From contig KI543218.1 in NCBI GenBank assembly GCA_000496215.1, forward strand, positions 115,322-128,198: a DNA stretch of 12,877 nucleotides, written 5' to 3'. Both the position numbers and the translations under genes were made by a program. Positions 6,181 through 12,416 of the stretch are shown here, piece after piece (position 1 is the first letter of the stretch; every line of letters begins with the position of its first letter). The notes under the pieces were generated by a model, which saw only the letters and a program-made list of their open reading frames with translations, ran no database searches and was not told where the DNA came from. Source of the stretch: an uncultured archaeon A07HN63. Lineage in GTDB: Archaea > Halobacteriota > Halobacteria > Halobacteriales > Haloferacaceae.

Positions 6181-7173
6181 ATGACGCAGGTCGCCGTTGG
6201 CGCACGGCTCCACTTCGGCTTCGGCAACCTTTCGCTGTCTCACAGTCGGCTCTACGGTGCCCTCGGTGTCGCCCTCGACGCGCCGCGGGTGTCGCTGTCG
6301 GCGACGCCAGCGGATTCGGTCGACGCGCCACCAGCTATCGACTCGCTCACCGCGTCTGTCTGTGCCTGTCTCGGCGTCGATGGCGTCTCGCTCACGCTCG
6401 AATCCGCACTGCCCTCACACGTCGGGCTGGGCAGCGGCACCCAGCAGGCACTCGCCGTCGCCACGGCGGTCGCCCGCGCTCACGACAAGGGGATCGCCGT
6501 CCGCGACATCGCGCCCGCCCTCGGCCGCGGCGGGCGGTCCGGAATCGGTGTCGCCACCTTCGAGGCCGGCGGGTTCGTTCTCGACGGCGGCCACCCGACC
6601 GCGCGGTTCACGACCGACCGGCCGCGCGACGGCGACTGGACCGTCCCGCCGGTCGCCGCCCGTCACCCGATCCCCGACGACTGGCGATTCCTGCTCGTCG
6701 TTCCCGACAGCGAGCCGGGCCGCAGCGGCGACCTCGAAGACGAGAGCATCCGGACGGCCGTCGAGCGTGCCGACCCCGAGATCGCCGACCGGGTCTCGGG
6801 GCTGATCACGCGGCGCGTGTTGCCCGCTATCGCTGCCGGCGACGCCGACCGATTCGGGGCGGCCGTCGCCGAGATCGGCCGGCTCAACGGCGCGTGGTAC
6901 ACCGACGAACAGGGCGGCGTCTACCGGCCGCCGGTTGGCGAACTCGTCGACTCGCTGTCTGGTGCGCCGGCGGTCTACGGCGCGGGCCAGTCCTCGTGGG
7001 GGCCGACCGTCTACGGCGTCACCGACGCCGCCCATGCCGACGCGGCCCGCGAGGCCGGCCGGGCCGCGCTCGACGCAGCCGGCATCGACGGCGACGTGCG
7101 ACTCGTTTCGGGCCGGAACCACGGCGCACGCGTCGATGGCGAGGTACTCGACGTAACGGCTAACCGCGCGTAG
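6181..7173 (+). CDS. beta-ribofuranosylaminobenzene 5'-phosphate synthase family protein (GHMP fold)
   Basis: A 330-residue protein of the GHMP-kinase-like superfamily, best matched to the beta-RFAP synthase family. In methanogens these enzymes condense p-aminobenzoate with PRPP, releasing CO2 and pyrophosphate, in tetrahydromethanopterin synthesis. The N-terminus (VGARLHFGFGNLSL, YGALGVALDAPRV) and the glycine-rich GHMP motif PSHVGLGSGTQQALA near 78-92 are clear, as are GRGGRSGIGVATFEAGGFVLDGG (about 115-137) and AVYGAGQSSWGPTVYGV near the C-terminus. Length and ends match a complete family member. The next gene begins only 14 nt after the stop, so the two are likely co-transcribed. Haloarchaea are folate users, so the real product in this organism is uncertain. 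Confidence 0.87.
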   Translation: MTQVAVGARLHFGFGNLSLSHSRLYGALGVALDAPRVSLSATPADSVDAPPAIDSLTASVCACLGVDGVSLTLESALPSHVGLGSGTQQALAVATAVARAHDKGIAVRDIAPALGRGGRSGIGVATFEAGGFVLDGGHPTARFTTDRPRDGDWTVPPVAARHPIPDDWRFLLVVPDSEPGRSGDLEDESIRTAVERADPEIADRVSGLITRRVLPAIAAGDADRFGAAVAEIGRLNGAWYTDEQGGVYRPPVGELVDSLSGAPAVYGAGQSSWGPTVYGVTDAAHADAAREAGRAALDAAGIDGDVRLVSGRNHGARVDGEVLDVTANRA

Positions 7174-7187
7174 CCGAATCACCCTGT

Positions 7188-8456
7188 ATGGTCGACATGC
7201 CGCTCGGGGTCTACCGGCTCGACTCGATGCTCGACGGCGGGGTACCGACGGGCAGCGTGATCGTCCTCGCCACCGACCCGGGCGCCGGCGGCCGAAAGTT
7301 CGCCCGTACCAGCGCGACGATGAACGCTCTCGCGACCGCGGACAACGAGCTCTACGAGCGGTACTACCGCCGTGATTTCGACGCCGACAGCGTCGTCGCG
7401 CCGGGAACAGTCAACTACGTCTCGCTGTCGGCGACCGCCGAGTCGCTGGAGGCGACACTCGCCGAAACCGTCGCCGACGATGCCGCCGCCAGCGCGGCCA
7501 GCGCGATCACCTACCGGGATTTCTCGCCAACCTACTTCGCCGAGAGTCCCGTGCCTGAGGCGTGGTACCGCGGCGGCGACACGCCGTCGGCACTGCCCGC
7601 CGAGGATGCCGATGCTGGAGCCGCTGCCGGTAGCGACACGGCGAGCGATACTGACCCCGACGCGGCGAGCGACACCGGCGTTGAACAGGTCGCCGAGTTC
7701 GACGGCGTCCGCCCGCCATCCGACACCGACGACGCGGCCACAGAGAGCGAAACTGACGCCGCTGACGGCGATCCATTCGAGTACGGCGAGGACGACACGG
7801 CCGACGACGCCACGCCCGCCGAACGGGCCGGCCTGCCCGGCGCGGACTCCGAGCCGACCGACGACGATGCCGCTGCCGAGACGGCTGGCGAGAACCCAGA
7901 CCCGGATGTCGGCGATGCCGATGGAGCCGAGAATGGCGATGACGGTGACGATGACGACGCTGGTGGGTACAACCCCACAACCGACGGTGGCACCCCCGGT
8001 GGACCGGCCGGCGACGGCAATACGAACGCGAGCCCGGGCGCACAGCCGATTCTGCCCGCGCTTCAGTCGTTTCTGACGGAGCATGCGCCGGGGTCGCTCA
8101 CCGTGATCGACGCGATCACCGACCTCCGGCCGCTGCCAGACGCGGAGGCTGCGTGGCCGGAGGTGACCCGCCTGCTGCGCGGACTCACGCGGGCGATCTC
8201 CTCGTGGGGCGGCGTCGTCCTCGTCGTCGCCGACCGGGAGGCCGTGACCGACACCGAAGTAGGTGCGCTCTCGGCGGGTGCAACCGGCACCCTCGAATTC
8301 GCGTGGGAGACCGGCGGCTCGCAGCGCGCCCGCGTGATGAACATCCGGGAGCTTCGCGGCGCGCTCGACCGGCTGGACCGCGACGAGATCGTCCAGTTCG
8401 AGGCCGAGATGCACGACCGCGGCTACGACCTGAGCAACGTCCGGAAGATCAGATAA
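7188..8456 (+). CDS. RAD55/KaiC-like P-loop-derived protein with long acidic linker
   Basis: A 422-residue protein in two halves. The first (about 4-120) opens GVYRLDSMLDGGVPTGSVIVLATDPGAGGRKF, matching the start of RecA/RAD55/KaiC-like ATPases, where the protein hooks a P-loop. Here the Walker A is altered: Lys37 remains but the following Ser/Thr is Phe. The second half (about 286-422) has a Walker-B-like strand, SLTVIDAITDL (303-313), and SWGGVVLVVADREAV. Between them lie about 155 residues of Asp/Ala/Glu/Thr/Gly low-complexity sequence, likely disordered. ATP hydrolysis is therefore doubtful. From memory, related haloarchaeal proteins are annotated as HTR-like. An alternative ATG at 7197 would remove three residues. 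It follows the beta-RFAP synthase gene by 14 nt. Function unknown. Confidence 0.75.
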   Translation: MVDMPLGVYRLDSMLDGGVPTGSVIVLATDPGAGGRKFARTSATMNALATADNELYERYYRRDFDADSVVAPGTVNYVSLSATAESLEATLAETVADDAAASAASAITYRDFSPTYFAESPVPEAWYRGGDTPSALPAEDADAGAAAGSDTASDTDPDAASDTGVEQVAEFDGVRPPSDTDDAATESETDAADGDPFEYGEDDTADDATPAERAGLPGADSEPTDDDAAAETAGENPDPDVGDADGAENGDDGDDDDAGGYNPTTDGGTPGGPAGDGNTNASPGAQPILPALQSFLTEHAPGSLTVIDAITDLRPLPDAEAAWPEVTRLLRGLTRAISSWGGVVLVVADREAVTDTEVGALSAGATGTLEFAWETGGSQRARVMNIRELRGALDRLDRDEIVQFEAEMHDRGYDLSNVRKIR

Positions 8457-8472
8457 GCAATCTAGCAGTTCT

Positions 8473-8486
8473 CAATCATTAACTTC
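8473..8486 (+). promoter_or_regulatory. TATA-like element before the Cys-rich protein gene
   Basis: CAATCATTAACTTC, the most AT-rich stretch of the 52-nt gap after 8456, centred about 29 nt before the ATG at 8509. A 5-bp inverted repeat (GTGTG at 8492-8496, CACAC at 8504-8508) ends at the start codon and could be an operator or hairpin. Together these suggest a new transcription unit, probably covering the Cys-rich gene and tfs. Confidence 0.35.
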
Positions 8487-8508
8487 TCCGGGTGTGTTAC
8501 ATTCACAC

Positions 8509-8883
8509 ATGACTACCCACGATAGCGACAGTGACCCCGATCAGGCTGCTGACGCCGACGGCGAATCCGGGGCTGACAGTGGCACCGGGACTGACAGCGA
8601 CGCCGGTGGCGATGTCCCGTGGACCGACATCACCGATGCGGACGATGCCGGCGACGAGCAGGGCGGACCGGAGGCAGCGCAGGTGATCGCCGGGGCGACA
8701 GCGGTCATCGATCCGACCGCCTACTGTCAGCAGTGCCCGCATTTCGAGACCGAGGGCGGCCCTAACTGTACCCACGAGGGGACGCGGATTCTCGAAGTGC
8801 TCCACGACGGGCGGTGTCACGTCATCGATTGCCCGGTCGTGACCGCCGCCGGGCCCGACTTTACCCGCGTGCGACGAGACTAA
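8509..8883 (+). CDS. small Cys-rich (putative metal-binding) haloarchaeal protein
   Basis: A 124-residue protein of unknown function. I chose the ATG at 8509 over an in-frame TTG at 8494, which would add only MLHSH and lies in the hairpin region. The first 55 or so residues are an Asp/Ser/Gly/Thr-rich disordered segment. The folded part has five cysteines, C73 and C76 (YCQQCPHF), C87 (NCTHEG), C103 and C108 (RCHVIDCPVV), plus nearby His78, His89 and His104. This suggests a single zinc or Fe-S site. No DNA-binding or catalytic motif is obvious. Transcription factor S begins 25 nt downstream on the same strand, so the two may be co-transcribed and possibly act in the same process, but that is inference. 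Confidence 0.8.
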   Translation: MTTHDSDSDPDQAADADGESGADSGTGTDSDAGGDVPWTDITDADDAGDEQGGPEAAQVIAGATAVIDPTAYCQQCPHFETEGGPNCTHEGTRILEVLHDGRCHVIDCPVVTAAGPDFTRVRRD

Positions 8884-8908
8884 ACCGTCCGACCCAGTAG
8901 CCGGGGGT

Positions 8909-9238
8909 ATGCAGTTTTGCGACGAGTGTGGTACCATGATGGTCTCCGAAAACGGGGAGATGGTCTGTACGAACGACGACTGTAGTGGGACCGCCGACCG
9001 CGACGACGAGCTGGCCGACGAGTTCGTCTCGACGGCCGAGCAGAGCGACGACGAACTCATCGAAACCGAGGAAAACGACCAGTTCGAGGGGAAACCGACC
9101 GCCGACGACGTGACCTGCGAGGAGTGCGGTCACGGCGAAGCGTGGTATACGATCAAACAGACCGGCGCGGCCGACGAACCGCCGACGCGATTTTTCAAAT
9201 GCAAGGACTGTGGCTATCGCTGGCGGGACTATAACTAA
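8909..9238 (+). CDS. tfs: transcription factor S (TFIIS-like RNA polymerase cleavage factor)
   Basis: The archaeal counterpart of TFIIS and small Rpb9-like subunits. It enters the RNA polymerase funnel and stimulates cleavage of backtracked RNA. The 109-residue length is standard. The N-terminal zinc ribbon uses C4, C7, C20 and C25; the C-terminal ribbon uses C70, C73, C98 and C101. The catalytic acidic pair D89-E90 sits in the hairpin loop GAADEPPTRFFKC, so it should be an active cleavage factor and not an inactive paralogue. An acidic linker (about 30-67) joins the ribbons. The ATG at 8909 gives the usual MQFCDECG start. Downstream the sequence becomes AT-rich with no clear poly-T terminator. 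Confidence 0.95.
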   Translation: MQFCDECGTMMVSENGEMVCTNDDCSGTADRDDELADEFVSTAEQSDDELIETEENDQFEGKPTADDVTCEECGHGEAWYTIKQTGAADEPPTRFFKCKDCGYRWRDYN

Positions 9239-9380
9239 AAACCGATTATATCGTCCAATACCTCAGATAACAGCATATTATGGATTTGAGACGCTGCTTA
9301 GTTGTTACGAGGATTGTATTGAAATATACTATTGAAACAACGGTTTGAGTGGGATTCATTCCACCTGTATCGGCCACTCA

Positions 9381-9390
9381 GCTATATATC
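9381..9390 (+). promoter_or_regulatory. TATA box-like element (strong match) in AT-rich region
   Basis: GCTATATATC, the best TATA-like sequence in the window. It predicts transcription from around 9410, just at the Shine-Dalgarno-like GAGGTG (9407-9412) and ATG (9419) of a 27-codon mini-ORF. It could instead drive a small RNA or a leader of the small membrane protein gene. Confidence 0.45.
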
Positions 9391-9411
9391 AACCACTGTA
9401 TAGATTGAGGT

Positions 9412-9474
9412 GCCGGTGATGAATAGAACCCGCGAGTCTTTCAGTCGAACCTCGTTGAAAACCGCCGGTGATGA
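9412..9474 (+). repeat. 11-bp direct repeat GCCGGTGATGA (two copies)
   Basis: Exact copies at 9412-9422 and 9464-9474, 52 bases apart, both inside or at the edge of the mini-ORF. The second copy also forms the left arm of the inverted repeat at 9466-9513. Two exact 11-mers so close together in a non-coding region are more than I would expect by chance. Purpose unknown. Confidence 0.5.
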
Positions 9475-9502
9475 TTCTCGTTCGTGTCTATTGCTCTCCT
9501 GA
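9419..9502 (+). CDS. possible 27-residue small protein (mini-ORF)
   Basis: An ATG-initiated frame reading MNRTRESFSRTSLKTAGDDS and ending RSCLLLS. It is supported by a GAGGTG Shine-Dalgarno-like sequence six bases upstream and a TATA-like box at 9381-9390. The composition is Ser/Arg-rich, unlike the acidic proteins around it, and no family is recognised. It may be a chance frame over a small RNA or a leader. Confidence 0.25.
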   Translation: MNRTRESFSRTSLKTAGDDSRSCLLLS

Positions 9503-9513
9503 AATCATCATCG
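9466..9513 (+). repeat. inverted repeat / potential hairpin
   Basis: CGGTGATGATT (9466-9476) pairs with AATCATCATCG (9503-9513) over 11 positions, with one G-U wobble in RNA, around a 26-base loop. It lies about 50 bases before the small membrane protein ATG. It may be an operator, an RNA stem or part of a leader. No T-tract follows, so it is not an obvious terminator. Confidence 0.45.
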
Positions 9514-9530
9514 AACTCACTCCGCAAATG

Positions 9531-9536
9531 CTATAC
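9531..9536 (+). promoter_or_regulatory. TATA-like element of the small membrane protein gene
   Basis: CTATAC within AATGCTATACTGAC, centred about 27 nt before the ATG at 9561. This is the expected leaderless spacing. TTTATC at 9543-9548 is too close to the ATG to serve the same start. Confidence 0.4.
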
Positions 9537-9560
9537 TGACTCTTTATCTTGGTGCGAGCA

Positions 9561-9740
9561 ATGGTTGCTCTCTTTGGTCCAATTGGTCCCGAACTCCCCA
9601 TAGTGATTATCGCCCTCGGTCTCAATATACTGGTTCTTGTCGGGGTCCTAGGCGGCCTCGGCTACTTTCTCCTCCGGATTCGTTCGGGAGGGAGTGTCAG
9701 TGACCGCCTGAACCGAATCGAGCGGAAAATCGGCAGTTAG
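9561..9740 (+). CDS. small single-TM protein, apparently frameshifted before a coiled-coil tail
   Basis: A 59-residue reading from the ATG at 9561: VALFGPIGPELPIVIIALGL is followed by one long membrane helix (about residues 12-38), then a basic and charged segment, RIRSGGSVSDRLNRIERKIGS. The N-terminal FGPIGPEL resembles the start of haloarchaeal TatA-like and other small membrane proteins, but the amphipathic TatA helix is missing. Just after the stop, in the -1 frame, 9734-9781 reads QLEAQVEQLQDDEPE and stops. This is a natural continuation of the coiled coil RLNRIERKIG. Restoring one base near 9733 would give a 73-residue protein. So the stop at 9738-9740 probably reflects a one-base deletion or a sequencing error. 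In-frame upstream GTG (9552) and TTG (9549) starts are possible. Function unknown. Confidence 0.6.
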   Translation: MVALFGPIGPELPIVIIALGLNILVLVGVLGGLGYFLLRIRSGGSVSDRLNRIERKIGS

Positions 9741-9951
9741 AGGCGCAGGTCGAACAGCTTCAGGACGACGAGCCGGAGTAAGTGGCGATACGGAGTTATT
9801 CTCAAATCACCATGCCCGGTACGAGCTGTTTGCTAACGGACATCACTGTGTAGCTACCTACTAAATACAGTCTTTCTGCTTCGCACGACACATCCTAACA
9901 GACGTTAGACAGGCACTTTGAGCATCTCTGAGAAATGTCTTCGATAACCGT

Positions 9952-10089
9952 TCAGCCCATATCCGACTCTGGGTTGTTCGCTCGTCGGTAGGAGCCAACC
10001 ATCTCCCAGAGCGTGTCGGTAACGTCCGTGTCGCGGGATTCGGCTTCGAGTTGTCGGTACAGGTCGTCGGAGACAGTAATCTCGGGCAT
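9952..10089 (-). CDS. orphan antitoxin-like small protein (VapB-type, DUF7557-like)
   Basis: A 45-residue protein from the ATG at 10087-10089: MPEITVSDDLYRQLEAESRD, then DVTDTLWEMVGSYRRANNPE. It resembles a haloarchaeal family annotated as an antitoxin, with a short ITVSDDLYRQL beta-helix start like a ribbon-helix-helix protein. The DUF number is from memory. Longer frames through the upstream region are rejected because a TATA box lies at 10114-10120 and the extra sequence is AT-rich and not protein-like. Partners are normally PIN toxins encoded directly downstream. None can be read in 9782-9951 on this strand, so it seems orphaned. It may have lost its toxin or may act on a toxin elsewhere. 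Confidence 0.7.
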   Translation of the reverse strand: MPEITVSDDLYRQLEAESRDTDVTDTLWEMVGSYRRANNPESDMG

Positions 10090-10113
10090 CACCAGCACAT
10101 TGCAGGTGGATGC

Positions 10114-10120
10114 TAATAAA
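10114..10120 (-). promoter_or_regulatory. TATA box of the orphan antitoxin gene
   Basis: On the minus strand this reads TTTATTA within GTAAATTTATTAGCATCC, centred 28 nt before the ATG at 10089. It is one of the better promoter matches in the window and again predicts a leaderless or nearly leaderless mRNA. The downstream AATGTG spacer has no Shine-Dalgarno sequence. Confidence 0.55.
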
Positions 10121-10291
10121 TTTACTGAGAGTACAAATCGAGTTAATTTTCGTACGTGACGCCGAATTCGAAAACGCCACACGCGCCGTGGGGACATCGC
10201 TCCCGGCAGCGACTCGAACGCCGTTCCATCCCAACTGCAGGCATCGAACGGGCGTCTCTGTTCGTTGCCGGCTCGCACCGTTCTCGCCGCG

Positions 10292-11773
10292 TCAGGTGTC
10301 GATGCCGGTGATCTCGAAGCGTGCGCCGCCCGACTCGGAGTCGGTAACGGTCACATCCCAGCCGTGGGCGTCGGCGACGGTCTGGACGATCCGCAGTCCC
10401 AGTCCGGTGCCGTCGTCGTGGCTGGTGTACCCCGCCTCGAACACCGACTCGCGCTCCCCGGGCGGAATCCCGGGGCCGTCGTCGGCGATGTAGAAGCCGT
10501 CGGCGAGCGTCCCAACCCGGATTGTGACGGGATCGTGGCTGTGCTCCACGGCGTTGCGAAAGAGGTTTTCGAGGAGTTGCCGGAGCCGCGAGGGATCGGC
10601 GACGAACTTGCAGTTGACTCCGCTCTCGAAGGTTGCATCGCCCGTTTCGACCGACTGCCACGCGCGGCTGGCGGCCCCCTCGAGCCGAACCGTCTCCATG
10701 TCACTGGCCTCGATATCCTGCCCGCCGCGTGCCAGCGAGAGCAGGTCCTCGATCAGGCTCTCCATCCGGCTGTGGGCGCGCTCGATGCGCTCGAGGCTCT
10801 CGCTGCCGCCACTCTCGCTCTTGGCGACCTCGACCCCGGCCCTCGCCACCGACAGCGGGTTGCGCAGATCGTGGGAGACGATATTGGTGAACTCCTCGAG
10901 CCGCTCGTTCTGCCGGCGGAGCTGCCGTTCGCGGTCGAGCTGGTCGAGGGCACTTTCGACGCTGGCCGCGAGAATCTTCGCCAGCGAGACGGCCCGCTCG
11001 TCGAAGGCATCGGGTTGGGGCGAGCCGGCGATGAAGACGCCATGCTCACCCAGCGGGACAATGAGTTCGCTCCGCACCTCGGTTTCGGGGTTGTAGCGCG
11101 CCTCGACCACCTGAAGATCGTCGTATTTCTGCGGTTCGCCGGTCTCGAAGACCTCCCACGCGATCCCTTCGCCGGGCTCGAACGTCGGTGCCTCGCCGAA
11201 CAGGTCGTGGGCGGCCTCGGTGATGGCGGTGGGGACGAGCGCACCGTCGTCGTCGAGGTGGATGCCGCTGATCGACAGCCCGAGCACGTTGCGGGCGGCC
11301 TCGACGGCGACGCCCGCGACCGCCTCGGCCGACTCCGCTTCGAGCAGCTCGCGGTTCGTCCCGAAGAGGCGGCTCAGCCGTTCTTTGTGTTCTTTCTCGC
11401 CTGTAATGTCCTCGATGGCGCCGCGAACCAGAACGACCGAGCCGTCGGCCCGCTTCGGCTCGCCGTAGACTCGCACCCACCGCTGCTCGCGGTCCGCCGG
11501 GCGGAGCCGCCACTCGCCCTCGAAAGGTTCGCCGCTCTCGATGGCGTCGTCGACGGCGGCGCCGACCGCCGGCCGGTCGGCGGGGTGGAAGCACTCGATG
11601 ATCGTCGCCAGCGTGATCCTCTCCTCCGGCTCCCGACCGTAGATCCGGCTGATCTCGTCGGTGTACTCGAAGGTTTCCGTCCGGAGGTCGTACGCCCAGC
11701 CGCCGACCGATGCGAGCTGCTGGGCGGCCTCGAACAGCGCGGTCTCGCGGCTGCCCTCCTGTGATGTGCTCAT
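10292..11773 (-). CDS. soluble PAS-GAF sensor histidine kinase
   Basis: A 493-residue cytosolic sensor kinase from the ATG at 11771-11773. The order is PAS (about 11-125; FEAAQQLASVGGWAYDLRTE, ending VRGAIEDITGEKEH), GAF (about 145-280; with FEPGEGIAWEVFETGEP), a coiled linker (280-293), HisKA with phospho-acceptor His301 in EFTNIVSHDLRNPLSVAR, and HATPase. HATPase shows the N-box LLENLFRNAVEHS (400-412), the G1 box DDGPGIPPGE (431-440) and the G2 box GTGLGLRIVQT (455-465). All catalytic motifs are intact. No membrane segment is seen, so it probably senses an internal signal. An in-frame ATG at 11881 would add 36 Thr/Gln/Asn/Pro-rich residues with low GC at third positions. I regard that stretch as leader because it contains a TATA-like box (11844-11853). 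No response regulator lies nearby, which is common in haloarchaea. Confidence 0.9.
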   Translation of the reverse strand: MSTSQEGSRETALFEAAQQLASVGGWAYDLRTETFEYTDEISRIYGREPEERITLATIIECFHPADRPAVGAAVDDAIESGEPFEGEWRLRPADREQRWVRVYGEPKRADGSVVLVRGAIEDITGEKEHKERLSRLFGTNRELLEAESAEAVAGVAVEAARNVLGLSISGIHLDDDGALVPTAITEAAHDLFGEAPTFEPGEGIAWEVFETGEPQKYDDLQVVEARYNPETEVRSELIVPLGEHGVFIAGSPQPDAFDERAVSLAKILAASVESALDQLDRERQLRRQNERLEEFTNIVSHDLRNPLSVARAGVEVAKSESGGSESLERIERAHSRMESLIEDLLSLARGGQDIEASDMETVRLEGAASRAWQSVETGDATFESGVNCKFVADPSRLRQLLENLFRNAVEHSHDPVTIRVGTLADGFYIADDGPGIPPGERESVFEAGYTSHDDGTGLGLRIVQTVADAHGWDVTVTDSESGGARFEITGIDT

Positions 11774-11843
11774 GTTGTCGGTTGTCTCACCGCCGGTGTG
11801 GTCGCCGCACGATTCTGTTGGCTGAGTGCTAGGTGTGGTTGCT

Positions 11844-11853
11844 TGATAATTAG
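11844..11853 (-). promoter_or_regulatory. putative TATA element of the histidine kinase gene
   Basis: On the minus strand this reads CCTAATTATC, in the only AT-rich stretch upstream of the kinase. It predicts a start of transcription near 11820 and a leader of about 47 nt before the ATG at 11773. Its presence argues against translation from the upstream ATG at 11881. Confidence 0.35.
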
Positions 11854-11985
11854 GTGTTTGGTTCGGTTCCTGATTCGACATCCGTCCACATCCATCGTAG
11901 TAGTACGCACCATGAGAATAGGGACTCGCGTCGCTACCTGTCTCATAGTTACAGGAAAACCGATGCAGTACGGCGATTCGTTCCG

Positions 11986-12312
11986 TTACCGATACCGGTG
12001 GATCGCGACGACTCCCACGACGACCAGCAGGGCGAACAGCCCGCCGAGCGCGACGAGGACGCCCGGCGTCAGCAGCCGCCGATCTCCGCGACCGGCAGCA
12101 GCGACGGATCAGCCGCACCCTTCGGTGGCCGCGGTCGTCTCCGCCATCATCTCGGTCCCATCGGCCGCCCGTGTCGCCGCCGTTTTCGTGAACTCCGGGA
12201 CTGCGACGAGGCGGTCGACGACGAGCGCACCGACGGCGAGGGTACCGACCGCGCCCGCAAGCTGGCTGACCGTTTCCCGGACGGTGCGCTGGGTGGGCTG
12301 GACTGTTCGCAA
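11986..12312 (-). pseudogene. broken small membrane-protein gene with in-frame TGA
   Basis: Between the kinase and pspA one minus-strand frame keeps strong G/C third positions but is interrupted. From 12312 (TTG) it reads LRTVQPTQRTVRETVSQLAG, then AVGTLAVGALVVDRLVAVPEF (a possible membrane segment), and stops at TGA 12109-12111 after TTAATEGCG. The same frame then continues to a TAA at 11986-11988 and encodes LLTPGVLVALGGLFALLVVV, then GVVAIHRYR, a clear transmembrane helix with a basic end. Upstream, in another frame (12314-12373), LAGVSAVVAVARGIGRRDDV looks like yet another membrane segment joined by a frameshift. No good ATG is found in the right frame. Either a decayed gene or sequence errors; alternatively a pair of compensating frameshifts (reading ADPSLLPVAEIG across the TGA) rather than a nonsense mutation. 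Family unknown. Confidence 0.45.
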
Positions 12313-12387
12313 CCACGTCGTCCCGCCGCCCGATCCCGCGTGCGACGGCGACGACCGCCGAGACCCCCGCCAGTCCGCATCTCAGGA

Positions 12388-12393
12388 TTTAAG
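12388..12393 (+). promoter_or_regulatory. TATA-like element of pspA
   Basis: TTTAAG in CAGGATTTAAGCACC, centred about 27 nt before the ATG at 12417. It stands out in a GC-rich background and fits a leaderless start. No Shine-Dalgarno sequence is clear, although CAACGGGACGT precedes the ATG. Confidence 0.5.
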
Positions 12394-12416
12394 CACCGCG
12401 TGGCCCAACGGGACGT

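Larger units (their letters stand above)
9239..9560. other. AT-rich intergenic region
   Basis: A stretch of 322 bases between tfs and the next small gene, clearly AT-richer than the rest (20 of 60 bases are G/C in 9301-9360 by hand count). It holds an imperfect short palindrome at 9349-9364 (GTGGGATTCATTCCAC), a TATA-like box at 9381-9390, a mini-ORF at 9419-9502, an 11-bp direct repeat, a hairpin-forming inverted repeat, and a second TATA-like box at 9531-9536. No tRNA or recognisable structured RNA was found. Confidence 0.7.

Noticed and set aside
7179..8414. Minus-strand frame of 411 codons opposite the RAD55-like gene
   Set aside because: Mirror of a low-complexity Asp-rich gene; repetitive Gly/Val/Arg composition and no motif.
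9416..9502. C/D box guide RNA suggested by GTGATGA at 9416 and 9468 and CTGA at 9499
   Set aside because: Box spacing is wrong, no D'/C' pair is placed between them and no terminal stem forms around the boxes.
9895..9908. CTAAC-AGAC-GTTAG inverted repeat as terminator of the small membrane gene
   Set aside because: The arms are only five bases and no T-tract follows; too weak to call.
10265..11764. Plus-strand frame of 499 codons opposite the histidine kinase
   Set aside because: Antisense shadow of a kinase whose catalytic motifs are all intact; no recognisable domain.
12109..12111. TGA read as selenocysteine
   Set aside because: Haloarchaea are not known to use selenocysteine and no SECIS-like structure is seen; a mutation or frame error is simpler.
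11774..12316. Extension of the kinase frame up to the GTG at 12316
   Set aside because: The added sequence is Arg/Gly/Pro-rich out-of-frame translation of another gene's coding region.
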